A stretch of DNA of 64,000 nucleotides from assembly GCF_002999335.1 (NCBI RefSeq), contig NW_020312752.1:186001-250000 (forward strand). Reading direction: 5' to 3'. Positions 35,206-46,867 of the stretch are shown here, one piece after another (position 1 is the first letter of the stretch; every line of letters begins with the position of its first letter). Below the pieces are notes generated by a model that searched no databases, had not been told where the DNA came from, and saw only the letters and a program-made list of their open reading frames with translations. Source of the stretch: Cyclospora cayetanensis (lineage: Eukaryota > Apicomplexa > Conoidasida > Eucoccidiorida > Eimeriidae). The position numbers were made by a program, and so were the translations under genes.

Positions 35206-38200
35206 TCGCCGCAGTAGCTGCTGCTCATCAAACGTATGTTGACGCGCGTCCAAGGCAGGCGTGACTTCCATGCTGCTGCCAGTCCTAGCCGTGCTAATGC
35301 AGGAGGTGCTGCTGCTGTTGCTGCTGCTGTTGCTGCTACTACTGCTGCTACTACTGTTGCTGTTGCTATTGCTGTTGCTGTTGCTGTTGCTGGTCACTAG
35401 CGAAGAAGGTGCTGCTGCGACTCCTTGCATGCGAATACGCCTCCTTGCTGCTGTGGAGTCGGCCGCATGGATTCGCAGTGCAGGTTGCGTTCCCCTCATT
35501 CGATCCTCGTGGGTGTCGCTCTGCATACCAGATCGCTGCGCTTCGGAGCTGCTGCTGCTGCTCCTGCTGCTACTCCTGCTATTACCAGGAGTACTATCAT
35601 GACTGTTCCCATCATTCCCACCGAGAGGCTTCCGCTGTTGAAGCTGCTTGACTAGCCCTAACAGCTCCCCTACTGCAGGCAAGGCCAGCTGTTTTCTCAT
35701 CCGCGCAGGGGAGCCCGAGTGTTGATTTTGCTCCTCCTGCTTTTGCTTTTGCTGCTGCTTTTGCTGCTCCTGGCGCAGCAAGGCACGAGGTGTTGACTGG
35801 GTGTCATTCAGCGTCAGAAGGAGCTGCTCCTGCTGCTTCTGTAGCAGCATTTCTCGGAAGTCGGCAGCGTCCACAGGCCGGGTAGCGCCTCGCAGTGGCA
35901 ATGCAGCAGCCCCTCTTGCTGCTGCAGATGCCTCTGGAGGTTTGTCGACGCGTAGTTCTCTTTTCTGTGGCAGCGTTTTTCTGGCGGAACCTGCCGTCCC
36001 TAAGGGCATCACCACTGTACCTTGCACGGCTCGTCTTGCTCGCGCTTTTGACGGCGCGAAAGAGGCAGCAACTGCCTCTCCTTCTGCCCCAAAGCCTGCC
36101 GCCGCTTCCTCCGAAGGAACAAATTGGTCAGTCGGCGCAGCAGCAGCAGCAGCAGCAGCAAGTACAGACGTGCGCGGCCTAAGATGCGCGGCAGAATAGC
36201 AAATAGCCTTGGGGAGGCTTCCGGAAGAGGCGAAATACCGTCGGGAGAGTTCGGGGGGGGAGGTGTTAGCTGTGTCGTCTTGCATGTGCGAAGGAGGCTT
36301 CTGCTGAGGCTTTTCCTCTTCTCTGCGCTTTTCGTCCTGCATCTCCGTGTCTTTGCTGGCTGTAGAGCGAACAACAACGCGATCTTTGCTGCTGCTGCTG
36401 CTGCTGGACGAGGGTTCAGCAGGCAGCGCAGCACTAGGTTTAGCGACGATCTGAATCTTCACCGTCGGCTTTGCACTGCCTGGGGGGGGAGGCCCCTTGA
36501 CGTTGCCTCCAACGCCTACTGCACACAGACACCCCCACAAAAATTCTTCTGAATCTACGTGCTCCTCTCTGATCGTGGTGCGTTGTGTCTTCACTTTGAG
36601 CCAGAGGGTATCCCCATCAGCCGCGCAAGGTGAAGCAAGCCTCCATGCAGCGCACAAACTCCACGTTCGAAGCTCTTGCCTTCAACAAAACCTCTTAAAA
36701 GGCAAAAAGAAACTTTGCCTGCATCGACCCTCCCCACAACGTGCTCGCTCTACCACTACCACGTCGTAGGAGTCAGGAGGCTTGCCTGAGATTCGAGCAT
36801 TTCCTGGGAGAGAAGAAGGCTGAAAGCTTTTCCCCCTCGCGCCTGTAGAAAGCTTCCCTATTTGAATCCCCCCTACCGTCATGATACTGCCTGCATCCAA
36901 CACATAAGATCGCAAACCTTTTGCTGCCGCTTCGCATCCACACTGCCATCAATCCCTCCTTCTATCTGTTCTTCCCTCCTTCTATCTATTTATTCTTCCC
37001 TCTATCTATTTATTCTTCCCTCCTTCTATCTATTTATTCTTCCCTCTATCTATTTATTCTTCCCTCCTTCTATCTATTTATTCTTCCCTCTATCTATTTA
37101 TTCTTCCCTCCTTCTATCTATTTATTCTTCCCTCTATCAATTTATTCTTCCTTCTATCTATTTATTCTTCCCTCCCTCTATCTATTTATTCTTCCCTCTA
37201 TCTATTTATTCTTCCCTCCTTCTATCTATTTATTCTTCCCTCCCTCTATCTACCCTTCCCTCCTTCTATCTACCCCTCCCTCTATCTATTTATTCTTCCC
37301 TCTATCTATTCTTCCCTCTATCTATTTATTCTTCCCTCCTTCTATGTACCCTTCCCTCTATCTATTTATTCTTCCCTCTATCCATCAATCCCTCCTTCTA
37401 TCTACCCTTCCCTCTATCTATTTATTCTTCCCTCTATCTATTCTTCCCTCCCTCTATCTATTTATTCTTCCCTCTATCTATTTATTCTTCCCTCTATCTA
37501 TTCTTCCCTCCCTCTATCTATTTATTCTTCCCTCTATTTATTCTTCCCTCCTTCTATCTATTTATTCTTCCCTCCCTCTATCCATCAATCCCTCCTTCTC
37601 TCTACCCTTCCCTCCCTCTGTCTATCTGCCCTTCCCTCCCTCTATCTATCTGCCCTTCCCTCCCTGGCTCTTGCGTATCCCTTCATCTTCGCGTTGCACT
37701 TTACCTTTTGCTAGCGACGGGTGGATACGGGGAGCCTTGCCCTTCTCCGTCTCGCGCTTGATGAGTTCGGGAAGAACTACTCCATGAAAAACTGCAGGAT
37801 TTGGCACCATTAGGGGCTTGCCGTGAAAGCCAATGATGGGATCTCCCGTTTTCTCGTCTACTAGTGGAATGAATACGCTGACGCCGGACTGCAGACGCTT
37901 CTCCGTAGACACCACGTCGCCATCGGGTGTCACGACAGGCGCTTCCAGACCCCAGCTAGCCAGCAGCTCGCCAACTTCCGGGTTGAGCTGCATCTGCGGC
38001 TGCCCATCAACCAGACGCACCACGCCATGCTGCATGGCAGGAACGTTTGCAATGGGTAGCTTTGGTCTGTCTAGCGATATCGAGTCTTGAAACTCATACG
38101 CCGCAGCCAACTCCAGTGTATCGGGTCCTGTGCGAACAGTTCCGGCAACAGGCAAAGAAGCTGCAAGACGCGCACTAGAAAGGCGCATGCATACATGCGT

Positions 38201-41200
38201 GCACATATATATATATGCAGCCTCTCTGCTGCAACGACAACGCCATGTGGTCGGGGGATCCACCAGCAGGCAGCAACTCGAAGGCTGCACAGCAGGGACG
38301 GCAGCCTCCATCAACGCGGCAAGTTGCTGCGCTATTAAAGGCTAAGAGAAGTTTTCCCCGCCCCCCTACAAGATCAACCCCTCCCGAAGCGCTCAAATCA
38401 AGGCATGCCTGCCTCACCTGATATTTCAACGGACAGATACGGCAAAATCGCGCAAGAAGGAACCATCAGAGTTCGCCACTCGTCGCCATACAGCGCACGC
38501 GTGCGAGCGACAGACCGAAAGGGCCCTACATTCTTGTTGTAAATGAAGCCTTTAATACCCAAACACACACACAAACATACATTTAAATACATATAAATAG
38601 ATATATATACATATGTATATGTATATGTATTTAAATGTATGTTTTTGTAGGTGTAGATACATATATGCATATATAAATAGGTATACGCATTCATAGAGAT
38701 CCATGGAATATACATAAATGCACATTATATGTATGCACATGTGGAGATATGTATAGAGATATCTACACATGTATGCATATGTATATGTATCGAGATATCC
38801 TTACATATTACAGCATGCACAGTATGTGTAGATACACATGGTGATGTGCATGTAGATTTCTATACATGTATACATATTTATGTGTATTGAGATATATTTA
38901 CATATTGCAGCCCCCCCCCGCGCAAAAAGCAACCCAGCACTAATGCTGGACAGCAGCGCTCTAGAACTCCATGCGTTGAGGAATTTGTTGCGATGAGGGA
39001 AAGCACGTGCATCTCGCCAGAGTCTCTGGCGTCAAAGCAGAAGAGCATCGACCTTTTTCGATTTGAATAGTTGGGTACATATAGCTCGGCTTGGCTCTCT
39101 CTCTCTCTGTCTGAGAGCGCTGTCGGTTAAGACTTTCGTTGCGCATGCAACAGCGCATCTAAACTTGTCGCCTCCTCGAAAAACAGCCACAACCCTTGCC
39201 CCCCTCGATTTGCACTGGCCTGTACTCCTGCCTACCCCTACTTTCAATCCTTTGCTTTTCTCCAGAAGAGCCTACCCTTGCCAGACTGCTTTCGCTTGAA
39301 GGCTTCCAGGGAGGGAGCGAACTCGTGTCGAAAGGCCGCTGGGAGTTCCCTCATTTCTCGCAGCTCTCGCCGTCTTGTTGCCTCTGCATCCCATAGAGGG
39401 AACAAGCCCTTGCCCTCTTCTAGCAGCTTGGCGTCTTTTCGATCCACGGCTTTGTTGAGATCCGCCTCCAGCTGCCCGCCATCAGAACACCAAATATTCC
39501 ACACAAGTTGCACGCCTACGTGTTTCTTCCTGATCACCGATTTCTCAACGCCTCTAGCTCTACAGTGCCGCTGCCCAGCATTTTTTGTTGTACTCAGTTT
39601 GCATGCATTTGAACGCCTTCACAGCGCATGTGCGGCAAGCAGTCACCAAGGCCTGTCTACCAACAGGCCGCTCAGAAACGCTCAAAAAGACATGCCACCC
39701 GCAATCTCGATCTTCGCACGCGATTCGATTCGCACGGCTCCTCCCCCCCTTCCTTTTTCCCTCTTCTTCAGGAGGAGGCTTTTTAGCTGTTGCAAGACTT
39801 ACCAGGGTTAGCAGCTGGCGAACCGTCACAGTGTCAGGGTGCTTCACGCCAAAAGCCTTGCTGCGGAAGGCAAATACTTCTCGATACGCGTCAAGAGCCT
39901 CCCGCAGACGGCCGCCCTGGTGCTGAACGCATCCGAGTGCCAGCACCAGATCCTGAAGGCAGCCGCAAACTCTGAGCGCTCCCCCTTCTCGAAGTACACC
40001 CCAGCGCCGCATTGATGGTAGCGCCAATGCAATGATTTTCCGAGAAAAAGAAAGAAAGAGACAGAGAGAAAAAAGAGAGAGACAGAGAGAAAAGAGAGAG
40101 ACCGACACAGAGAGAGAAAAGAGAGACAGAGAGAAAGAGAAAAGAGAGACAGAGAGAAAGAGAAAAGAGAGACAGAGAGAAAGAGAAGAAGAAAGAAAGA
40201 AAGAGAGAAAAAACGTGAAACAAAAAGACAGACAGATGTGTGCATGTGCAGGCTTGGCGTGGGAAACTGACTGCCTGTCAGTGAGTGAGCTTCTCGAAGA
40301 AGCTCGAGGCAAAGCCTAACCTGGACGGGTTCGCAGTCTCGAATTTGATGGATCCGCATGCGCATGTCTAGAGCAATGATTAGATTCGGAAACGCATCAG
40401 CAGGCCTCCCTGCAGCACATAACGCGGAGAGCATTTGGATGTTTTGTGGAGAAAACTGTCTTCTGTCGTGAGAGGTGCTGCTAAGTCTGCCTGCCTGCCT
40501 GCCTGCGTGGTGCTCTGCGCAGATGCGGGAGGCGACGTTTGCGATTTTTGCGCTGCGGAGAGCTGCGTTCGCGCGTGTGCATGCGTTGTGTTTTGCAAAA
40601 GGCTTAGGCAAAAGAAAGGGGCTGGAAAGTGAACGACTTGCTACCCAGCAGGCGGAAGACCAGGCCTAAGTTCGCGTAGACATCAGCAACTCTGGGGTGA
40701 GGAGTAGGCGCATCATAATCTCCGAGCTCTTTGATCCTCAATGAGAGAACTTCCTGCAGAATTGGCACGCACTCAGCGAAGCTCCGAGAGCGGAAGAGAT
40801 GCAAGGCAGCCAGGCTAAGCGCATCAGACACCGCGAGGGGATCGTTTGCGTAAATTAGCCGAGACAAGCCAACGTAGCTGCGCAACAGCAAAAAAACGAC
40901 ACACGCCACCACTCGCATCGTGCCTTGCTGCTGCTGCCGCTGGCTTTGTTTTGAAGGCCTTTTGCGGCAAACAGCGAACGCAGAAGATCTTCAAAACAAA
41001 CCAGGAGCACTCAAATTCTGTGGGGATTAAAGGGGCAGCAAAGCATCAGCACCGTCAGCACTAGCAACAGCAGAAGCATCAGCACCACTAGCACTAGCAG
41101 CAGCAGAAGCATCAGCACCACTAGCACTAGCAGCAGCAGAAGCATCAGCACCACTAGCAGCAGCAGAAGCATCAGCACCACTAGCACTAGCAGCAGCAAA

Positions 41201-44200
41201 GCATCAGCACCGTCAGCACTAGCAGCAGCAAAGCATCAGCACCACTAGCACTAGCAGCAGCAAAGCATCAGCACCGTCAGCACTAGCAGCAGCAAAGCAT
41301 CAGCACCACCACTAGGAGCAGCAGAAGCAGCACCGTCAGCACTAGCAGCAGCAGAAGCAGCACCGTCAGCACTAGCAGCAGCAAAGCATCAGCAGCAGTA
41401 CCACTAGCACTAGCAGCACCACCACTAGCAGCACCACCACTAGCAGCAGCACCACTAGCAGCAGCAAAGCATCAGCACCACCACCACCACCACCACTAGC
41501 AGCAGCACCACCACCACTAGCAGCAGCACCACCACTAGCAGCAGCACCACTAGCAGCAGCACCACCATTAGCACCACTAGCACTAGCACCACCACCACTA
41601 GCACTAGCACCACCACCACTAGCACCACCACTAACACCAGCACCATACTGCTGAAAATAGATGGTGGCTAGCTCCGGAAGGCGATAAAGCGCGCATAACT
41701 CCGCTACGGAGCACACGATCGATGCCAAGACATGCGGCTCGCAGGATATGCAAGGACCCTAAGAACACGCATGCACAGACCGCTTCCTATTAAGAAAGAA
41801 GTCTTTTCTTGAGTTCAGAGTGCGTGTCTCGAATGCGCCGTCTACGCGTGTTGGCGCTTCCGCAGTCTTTCGTGGGCAGAGAGAGGCCTCATGCTGAAAG
41901 CAGAAACTCACAGTGCTGCGTGTGGGGGAGGCGGGTGATGCTGCTGCTGCCTTTCCTGCGGAGGCTTTCCCTTGCAGCTGCCCCTCTCTTGCTTTGAGGG
42001 AGTTCTCGACAAGAAGCCGCAGCTCGTCTAAGTACACACGACCCTCTCCTACTGATCCAACTACGCCGCAGCACTTGGCCAGCACAAGCAGCTCCGGAAC
42101 CTGTCGCACCATCACTCGCAGTTTGCCAAAAGCGACTTTTTCTATTCATCACCCTCGGAAAAACAACGCGCTCTCTGCGCCTCGAACAACATGTTCTTCT
42201 GTACGATAAAGCAAGGCTGGCACACATTTCCACTATAAATATATGTATATATATATGTATATATGCGTATTTATTTATGTTTATATTTAATGTATGTATG
42301 TATGTACGTATAGACAGACAGGCAAACACACAGACACCCAGATAGGCACACAGCCACACACAAGCAGCACTCAGAAAACAGACAGACAAACAGACACCCA
42401 CACACCTCAACACCTCTCTAAGCTGGCGATCCAAAAAACCATCCCAAGAATTCCCCTGTGCCATCTTTCCTCCCCCTTTCTTTCCCGCTGAAACGCACCA
42501 TTTCGCCCTGAAGTGGCTCCTTCCCACGGATGATGTAATACTTTTTGGCGAGTAGGTAAGAATACAGTGCCTTATCGCAAAAAATGCAGCGCATGGCTAC
42601 GGTTCTTACGGCTCGCAAAAGCCCTTTACGGAAACATGCAGCCTCGCCATCGCCTCACAGGCCTCTGCAGGGTGCGCCTATCGTCTCTGCGTAGACTGCA
42701 GCTTTCCAACTGCAACTGTGGCTTTCTTGTGGTAGATTGAGACTACGAACTACCTGGAGAGCAGCGTCCGAGTAACGCGCCTCTTGAAATGCATGCACAG
42801 CAGACACCCTGAGCTGCATGCGAATCGCTTGAACCTCCGTGACATGCACTAAGGCAGCAAAGTCTGAAAGACGCTGCAACAGCTGCAAAAGGCACATAGC
42901 AGGCACCCGAGACCAACGCCACATAGAGAGACAGATAGACAGATGGCCTTACATGTATTTACAAGCATACATACAGACAGATATACACATAAAAAGTATA
43001 AACATAAATATTATACACATAAATATCATAAACATAAACATCATACACACACACAAACATACAGACAGACAACCAAAATACGGTCATACACGCACACAAC
43101 CAATATACAGACATGCACACAAACATACATATAGACATACACACACACAAACACACATGGAGACATACATACACACACACAACCAATAAGCAATCATACA
43201 CACACACAAACACACATACAGACAGACATACACACACACCACCAATAAATAATCATACACACACACAAACATACATACAGACATACACGCACAACCATAC
43301 ATGCAGACATCATCATACACACACACAAACATACTTACAGACAGATGAACGAGATACCTGCTGGAAAAAGAGGCAGTGACTTTTCTTCAAAGCATGCTTT
43401 TGCATGCATGCACCCCCACCTTTCCCCCAAACTCCCACCACAAAGCCCCAATTAGACCACCCCCCTATTATCGTGGAAAAACACTCCCTCCCCGAGTTCT
43501 CCCCTCCTACGTTCATTGCATCCATGAGCTCCTGCGCTTCGGTGGCTGCCTTGGCTGTGAGGCTTCGCGGCTCCCTTCCATAAATGCCTTCCAGCATGAG
43601 ACGACGCTCATCAGCTGTTTGAGTTCCCTCATAAACACGCTGAGCCATTTCGCGCCTGAGAGCACCACTTCAAGAAGTATTTATCGTCCTAGGAGAATAA
43701 CTCCCAAGCCGCAGTCTACAGAGGCCTCTAGGACGGCAAAAAAACCGCCTTCTTTTATTTTCTTTTATTTTCTTTTATTTTCTTCCGTGTGCTCTCGCAT
43801 TCGCGGAAGCACACCCGCGAACGCTTCTCAAATAATCAAAAGCATCGCCCCTGACTTTCATCCCGGAAGAAGCCTTTCTTTGGCAGAGAAGGCATGCCCC
43901 CCCTAACGATCTGCTACAGTTCGGGAGTTGGACTTGCCTGAGCTCACTGGTGAGGAGAGAAGGATTTCTATCACCTCCCTGCTGAATGGGAAGGGGAGGC
44001 GGCTCTATTGAGTGCACCGCAATACCGCTATCGAGCCCTTCACCTGTAAAAGCACAAACAAGACACCCAAAAACGCCTTGAGCGCATGCAAACGTCCCGA
44101 GTTGCCCAAACACGACCAACAGGGCTGCCCTTTTTCGCCTCCTTTCCCCCCCTCCCTTCCCTCCCCTCCCCCATAATACAGTTGACAGACGCGCAAAAAG

Positions 44201-45926
44201 CAACAACAACAGCAACACTACTTCCAAGGCTTTCAACAAGCTCACTGAGGCGCGACGCCATCCGGGAGGCGGCCTTGTCTGTAGACTCCCCTGCAAGCAT
44301 CTTAAACAGCGTCTGCGGATCGCTGTCTTTGAAAAAAAGCATTCTCGACCCTAATAAACAAACCGAAAATCACAGCAGCAGCAGAAGCACGCCCTATGCC
44401 ACGCGATACACGACGCAACCCGACGAAAAATTACGTGAAAGAAACTTCTCCAAGGGTGCTGCGATACTGGAGAACTTTGTGAGATCGCACATACATACAT
44501 ACACACTGGCGAGGGAAATTCGAAGAAAGCGTGTGTTACGCTTACCTGCAGGGGCGGCAGCACTTCCAGGAGCTGCAGCCTGCGTACTTGAAGCTTGAAC
44601 TCCGGCAGAAGGAGCAGACAGCTTTCCAGCGACAGGAGGCTTCGCTCCAGCAAGAGGGGCAGAACCTGCAGCAAGAGGTTTTGCTGCAACAGCGGCAGGA
44701 GATTTTGCTGCAGCAGGAGGAGAACCTGCAGCAGGAGGCTTTGCTCCAGCAACAGCAGGAGGTTTTGCTGCAACAGCAGCAGGAGATTTTGCTGCAGCAG
44801 CAGCAGGAGATTTTGCTGCAGCAGGAGGAGAACCTGCAGCAGGAGGCTTTGCTCCGGCAACAGCTGGAGATTTTGCTGCAACACCAGGAGGTTTTGCTGC
44901 AGCAGGAGGAGGAGAACCTGCAGCAGGAGGCTTTGCTGCAACAACAGCAGGAGGTTTTGCTGCAACAGCAGGAGGTTTCGCTGAAGCAGGAGGGGGAGAA
45001 CCTGCAGGAGGAGGTTTTGCTGTAACAGCTGGAGGTTTTGCTGCATCGACAGGAGGTTTTGCTGCATCAACAGGAGGCTTTGCTGCAACAGCTGGAGGTT
45101 TAGCTGCAACAGCTGGAGGCTTTGCTGCAGCAGCTGGAGGTTTTGCTGCAGCAGCAGGAGGTTTTGCTGCAACAGCAGGAGGTTTTGCTGCAACAGCAGG
45201 AGGTTTTGCTGCAACAGCAGGAGGGGGAGAACCTGCAGGAGGAGGTTTTGCTGCATCAACAGGAGGTTTTGCTACAACAGGAGGGGGAGAACCTGCAGGA
45301 GGAGAACCTGCAGCAGGAGGTTTTGCTGCAGCAGCAGGAGGTTTTGCTGCAACAGCAGGAGGTTTCGCTGCAACAGCAGGAGGTTTTGCTGCAACAGCAG
45401 GAGGGGGAGAACCTGCAGGAGGAGGTTTTGCTGCATCAACAGGAGGCTTTGCTACAACAGGAGGGGGAGAACCTGCAGGAGGAGAACCTGCAGCAGGAGG
45501 TTTTGCTGCAGCAGCAGGAGGTTTTGCTGCAGCAGCAGGAGGTTTTGCTGCAGCAGGAGGGGGAGAACCTGCAGCAGCAGGAGGTTTTGCTGCAGCAGCT
45601 GGAGGTTTTGCTGCAGCAGCAGGAGGCTTAGGGGGGGAAGGCAGCTTTCCCTTAGGAGGGGGAGGCAGCTTTCCCTTAGGAGGGGGCTCAGAGGAAAAAG
45701 AGGCAACCGTAACAAACTGGGGAGGCGTCACGCTGCTGCTCAGAATGTCTTCTTTCAGGAGACTGCCGCTGCTGCTGCTTGCGCTGCAAGCCTTTAGCCT
45801 CTGTTTTCCTGAAACCTCCCAAGCCTCCCATACACGCGAAGGGTTTCTCTGCGCTCCTGCATTTTCGAACGATTGCGCAGCGGCAGTCGCTGAAGCCGCT
45901 GCTCGGAGATGCACCGAAGGATCCAT
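34267..45926 (-). CDS. FRM1: TPR-repeat N-terminal part of the probable FRM1-type formin
   Basis: First ATG 45926 (MDPSVHLRAAAS). In-phase exons: 45926-44546, 44350-44222, 44043-43938, 43655-43511, 42882-42754, 42570-42499, 42100-41912, 41737-41649, 40877-40645, 40490-40321, 39952-39803, 39543-39276, 38549-38418, 38160-37705, 36917 to about 36760, then a large exon from about 36655. Exon 1 carries a long KPPA/GSPP repeat. The next exons are helical and TPR-like, for example VSDALSLAALHLFRSRSFAE, LGCVQHQGGRLREALDAYRE and FGVKHPDTVTVRQLL, which resembles kinesin-light-chain TPRs. The exon at 38160-37705 (FIPLVDEKTGDPIIGFHGK) looks ordered. The large exon has poly-S, poly-Q and SN runs and reads to a stop at 34267. 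FRM1 of related parasites is recalled to have N-terminal TPRs and a C-terminal FH2, so this and the block at 23937-31777 are probably one gene. The donor after 43938 is GC. Confidence 0.72.
35170..35410 (-). repeat. Poly-Q, poly-N/S coding trinucleotide runs
   Basis: CTG-type runs on the plus strand translate on the minus strand as about twelve glutamines, then alternating Ser-Asn and poly-Ser. These are homopolymeric tracts typical of Eimeria proteins, within the large exon of the TPR block. Confidence 0.75.
36949..37668. repeat. Pyrimidine minisatellite (20/24-bp units) filling a formin intron
   Basis: About 720 bp of units of the form CTTCCCTCTATCTATTTATT, with variants adding CTTC or shortened to TACC. 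It fills almost the whole intron 37704-36918. The plus strand is nearly pure pyrimidine apart from A, so long frames of Leu/Ser/Ile/Tyr/Pro arise on that strand and are not genes. Confidence 0.9.
38565..38912. repeat. A+T-rich ATGTAT/ATACAT simple repeat
   Basis: Low-complexity TATGTATA-type DNA in the intron between the exons at 39543-39276 and 38549-38418. Confidence 0.8.
40034..40218. repeat. Purine tract (GAGAAAGAGACA)n
   Basis: An almost pure A/G run with occasional C. It lies in the intron between exons 40490-40321 and 39952-39803; read on the transcribed strand it is a pyrimidine tract. Confidence 0.85.
41040..41644. repeat. CAGCAC/ACTAGC compound minisatellite
   Basis: About 600 bp built of GCATCAGCACCACTAGCA-type and CACCACCACTAGCAG units. 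It fills the intron between 41649 and 40877. The minus strand is open through part of it (Gly/Ala/Ser-rich), which can mislead gene callers. Confidence 0.85.
42231..42410. repeat. ATGTATAT run followed by a CAGACA run
   Basis: Two adjoining simple repeats in the intron between the exons at 42570-42499 and 42100-41912. Confidence 0.8.
42906..43345. repeat. ACACATACAGAC-type simple repeat
   Basis: About 440 bp of ACAC, ATAC and ATAA units in the intron between exons 43655-43511 and 42882-42754. Confidence 0.85.
43751..43783. repeat. Three tandem TCTTTTATTT decamers
   Basis: Perfect 10-bp unit repeated three times, in the intron with the GC donor (43937-43656). Confidence 0.85.
44640..45635 (-). 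repeat. Coding minisatellite KPPA-(A/V)-AA / GSPP of the TPR protein
   Basis: About 1 kb of 15- to 18-bp units and longer higher-order blocks encode Lys-Pro-Pro-Ala-x-Ala-Ala and Ala-Gly-Ser-Pro-Pro. Blocks of roughly 180-200 bp recur around 45190-45330 and 45370-45510, suggesting recent internal duplication. All frames on both strands are largely open because of the unit composition. Confidence 0.85.
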
Positions 45927-46867
45927 TGCCACGCATGTTAATTAGACGCGCATATTAGGCTGGCCAGTAAAATGGAGGCGTACAGCTGCTGCTGCTGCAC
46001 GAGTGCTGCATGGGATGATATGCCTGCCGAGGGAGGAGAGCGCTGTCTTCTGGATGTCTGGAGGCGATGTCGTTGTAATGTGCATTTCACGGCAGATGCT
46101 GCAGCAACTGCTGCATCTGCTGCAGCAACTGCTGCAGGTACTACCGACCGGCGATATCTCCAGTGGTTACCAATGACACTGCAGGGGGCTGATGGCTGTG
46201 GCCACTGCTCCTTCTGCCGCCTCAGAAATACGTCCTGTTATAATATCGACAGGTAAATATGGCGCTTGTAGGGGGGTTGGCGCTGGTGGTGTGGTCGTTA
46301 TGTGCGCTGATGCCGTGCGGGCTGTACGTACAACCGAGTCTTGTACTCTGCTACATACACCCCAAGGCAGATGCTACTGGAGGCGGTGCCGCTGCGATCT
46401 CCCCCCAAAATGAGATCTCTTGCCGTATGAAATATGTATTTCGTGTGTATTTGCGGCTGGTTTGCTGCTGCTGCTGCCCAGGAGCACTTCGCGCGACTTG
46501 CGTCGAATGGACGCCAGCAGCAGCAGCGGCTGCGGGAGGACACTACGCTGGGGGCCCTTTGCAAGCCAGGCTATGAAGAGATGGCTTTTTTCTCGAATTT
46601 TTTTGAGGAACTAAGGTTGTTTATGGGTAAAAACCCAGCACGTTTCTTTTGCGGTGCAACAGGAGGCGGAAAGGGGCCCCTTGGCCTCCAATCCCAGGCG
46701 GGTAACAGACAGACAGGCGGGCATACAGACACAGAGCGGTGGTAACTAGTTGCGAGTTCCTACACAAACGAGCTCCTTGTCTCCGGCTTGCGGTGTATAC
46801 TCTGCATCTGCCGCCTTTTGGGCAGGGTGACTCGCAAGTGGCAGCAGCAGAAGGAGCGGCAGCAGCC
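45927..46867. promoter_or_regulatory. Divergent intergenic region between the TPR/formin gene and the DUF1764-type gene
   Basis: The flanking start codons point away from each other. The 0.9 kb between them contains short CTGCAG-rich runs (46080-46140) and no accepted gene. It should contain both promoters; no specific motif was identified. Confidence 0.35.

Noticed and set aside
36862..37787. Two overlapping plus-strand ORFs of 288-299 codons rich in Leu, Ser, Ile, Tyr and Pro
   Set aside because: They are direct translations of the CTTCCCTCTAT minisatellite inside a minus-strand intron; every unit adds the same few residues, and no start or splice context supports a gene.
41372..41646. Minus-strand Gly/Ala/Ser-rich extension after IYFQQ
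   Set aside because: It is the translation of the CAGCAC minisatellite; the CAGCA|GTATGG donor before it joins in phase to the next TPR exon.
44531..45631. Plus-strand ORFs of Leu/Gln/Glu repeats (LLQQQEV units)
   Set aside because: They are the antisense of the coding KPPA repeat. The minus strand has the real start, in-phase splicing and a non-repetitive N-terminus.
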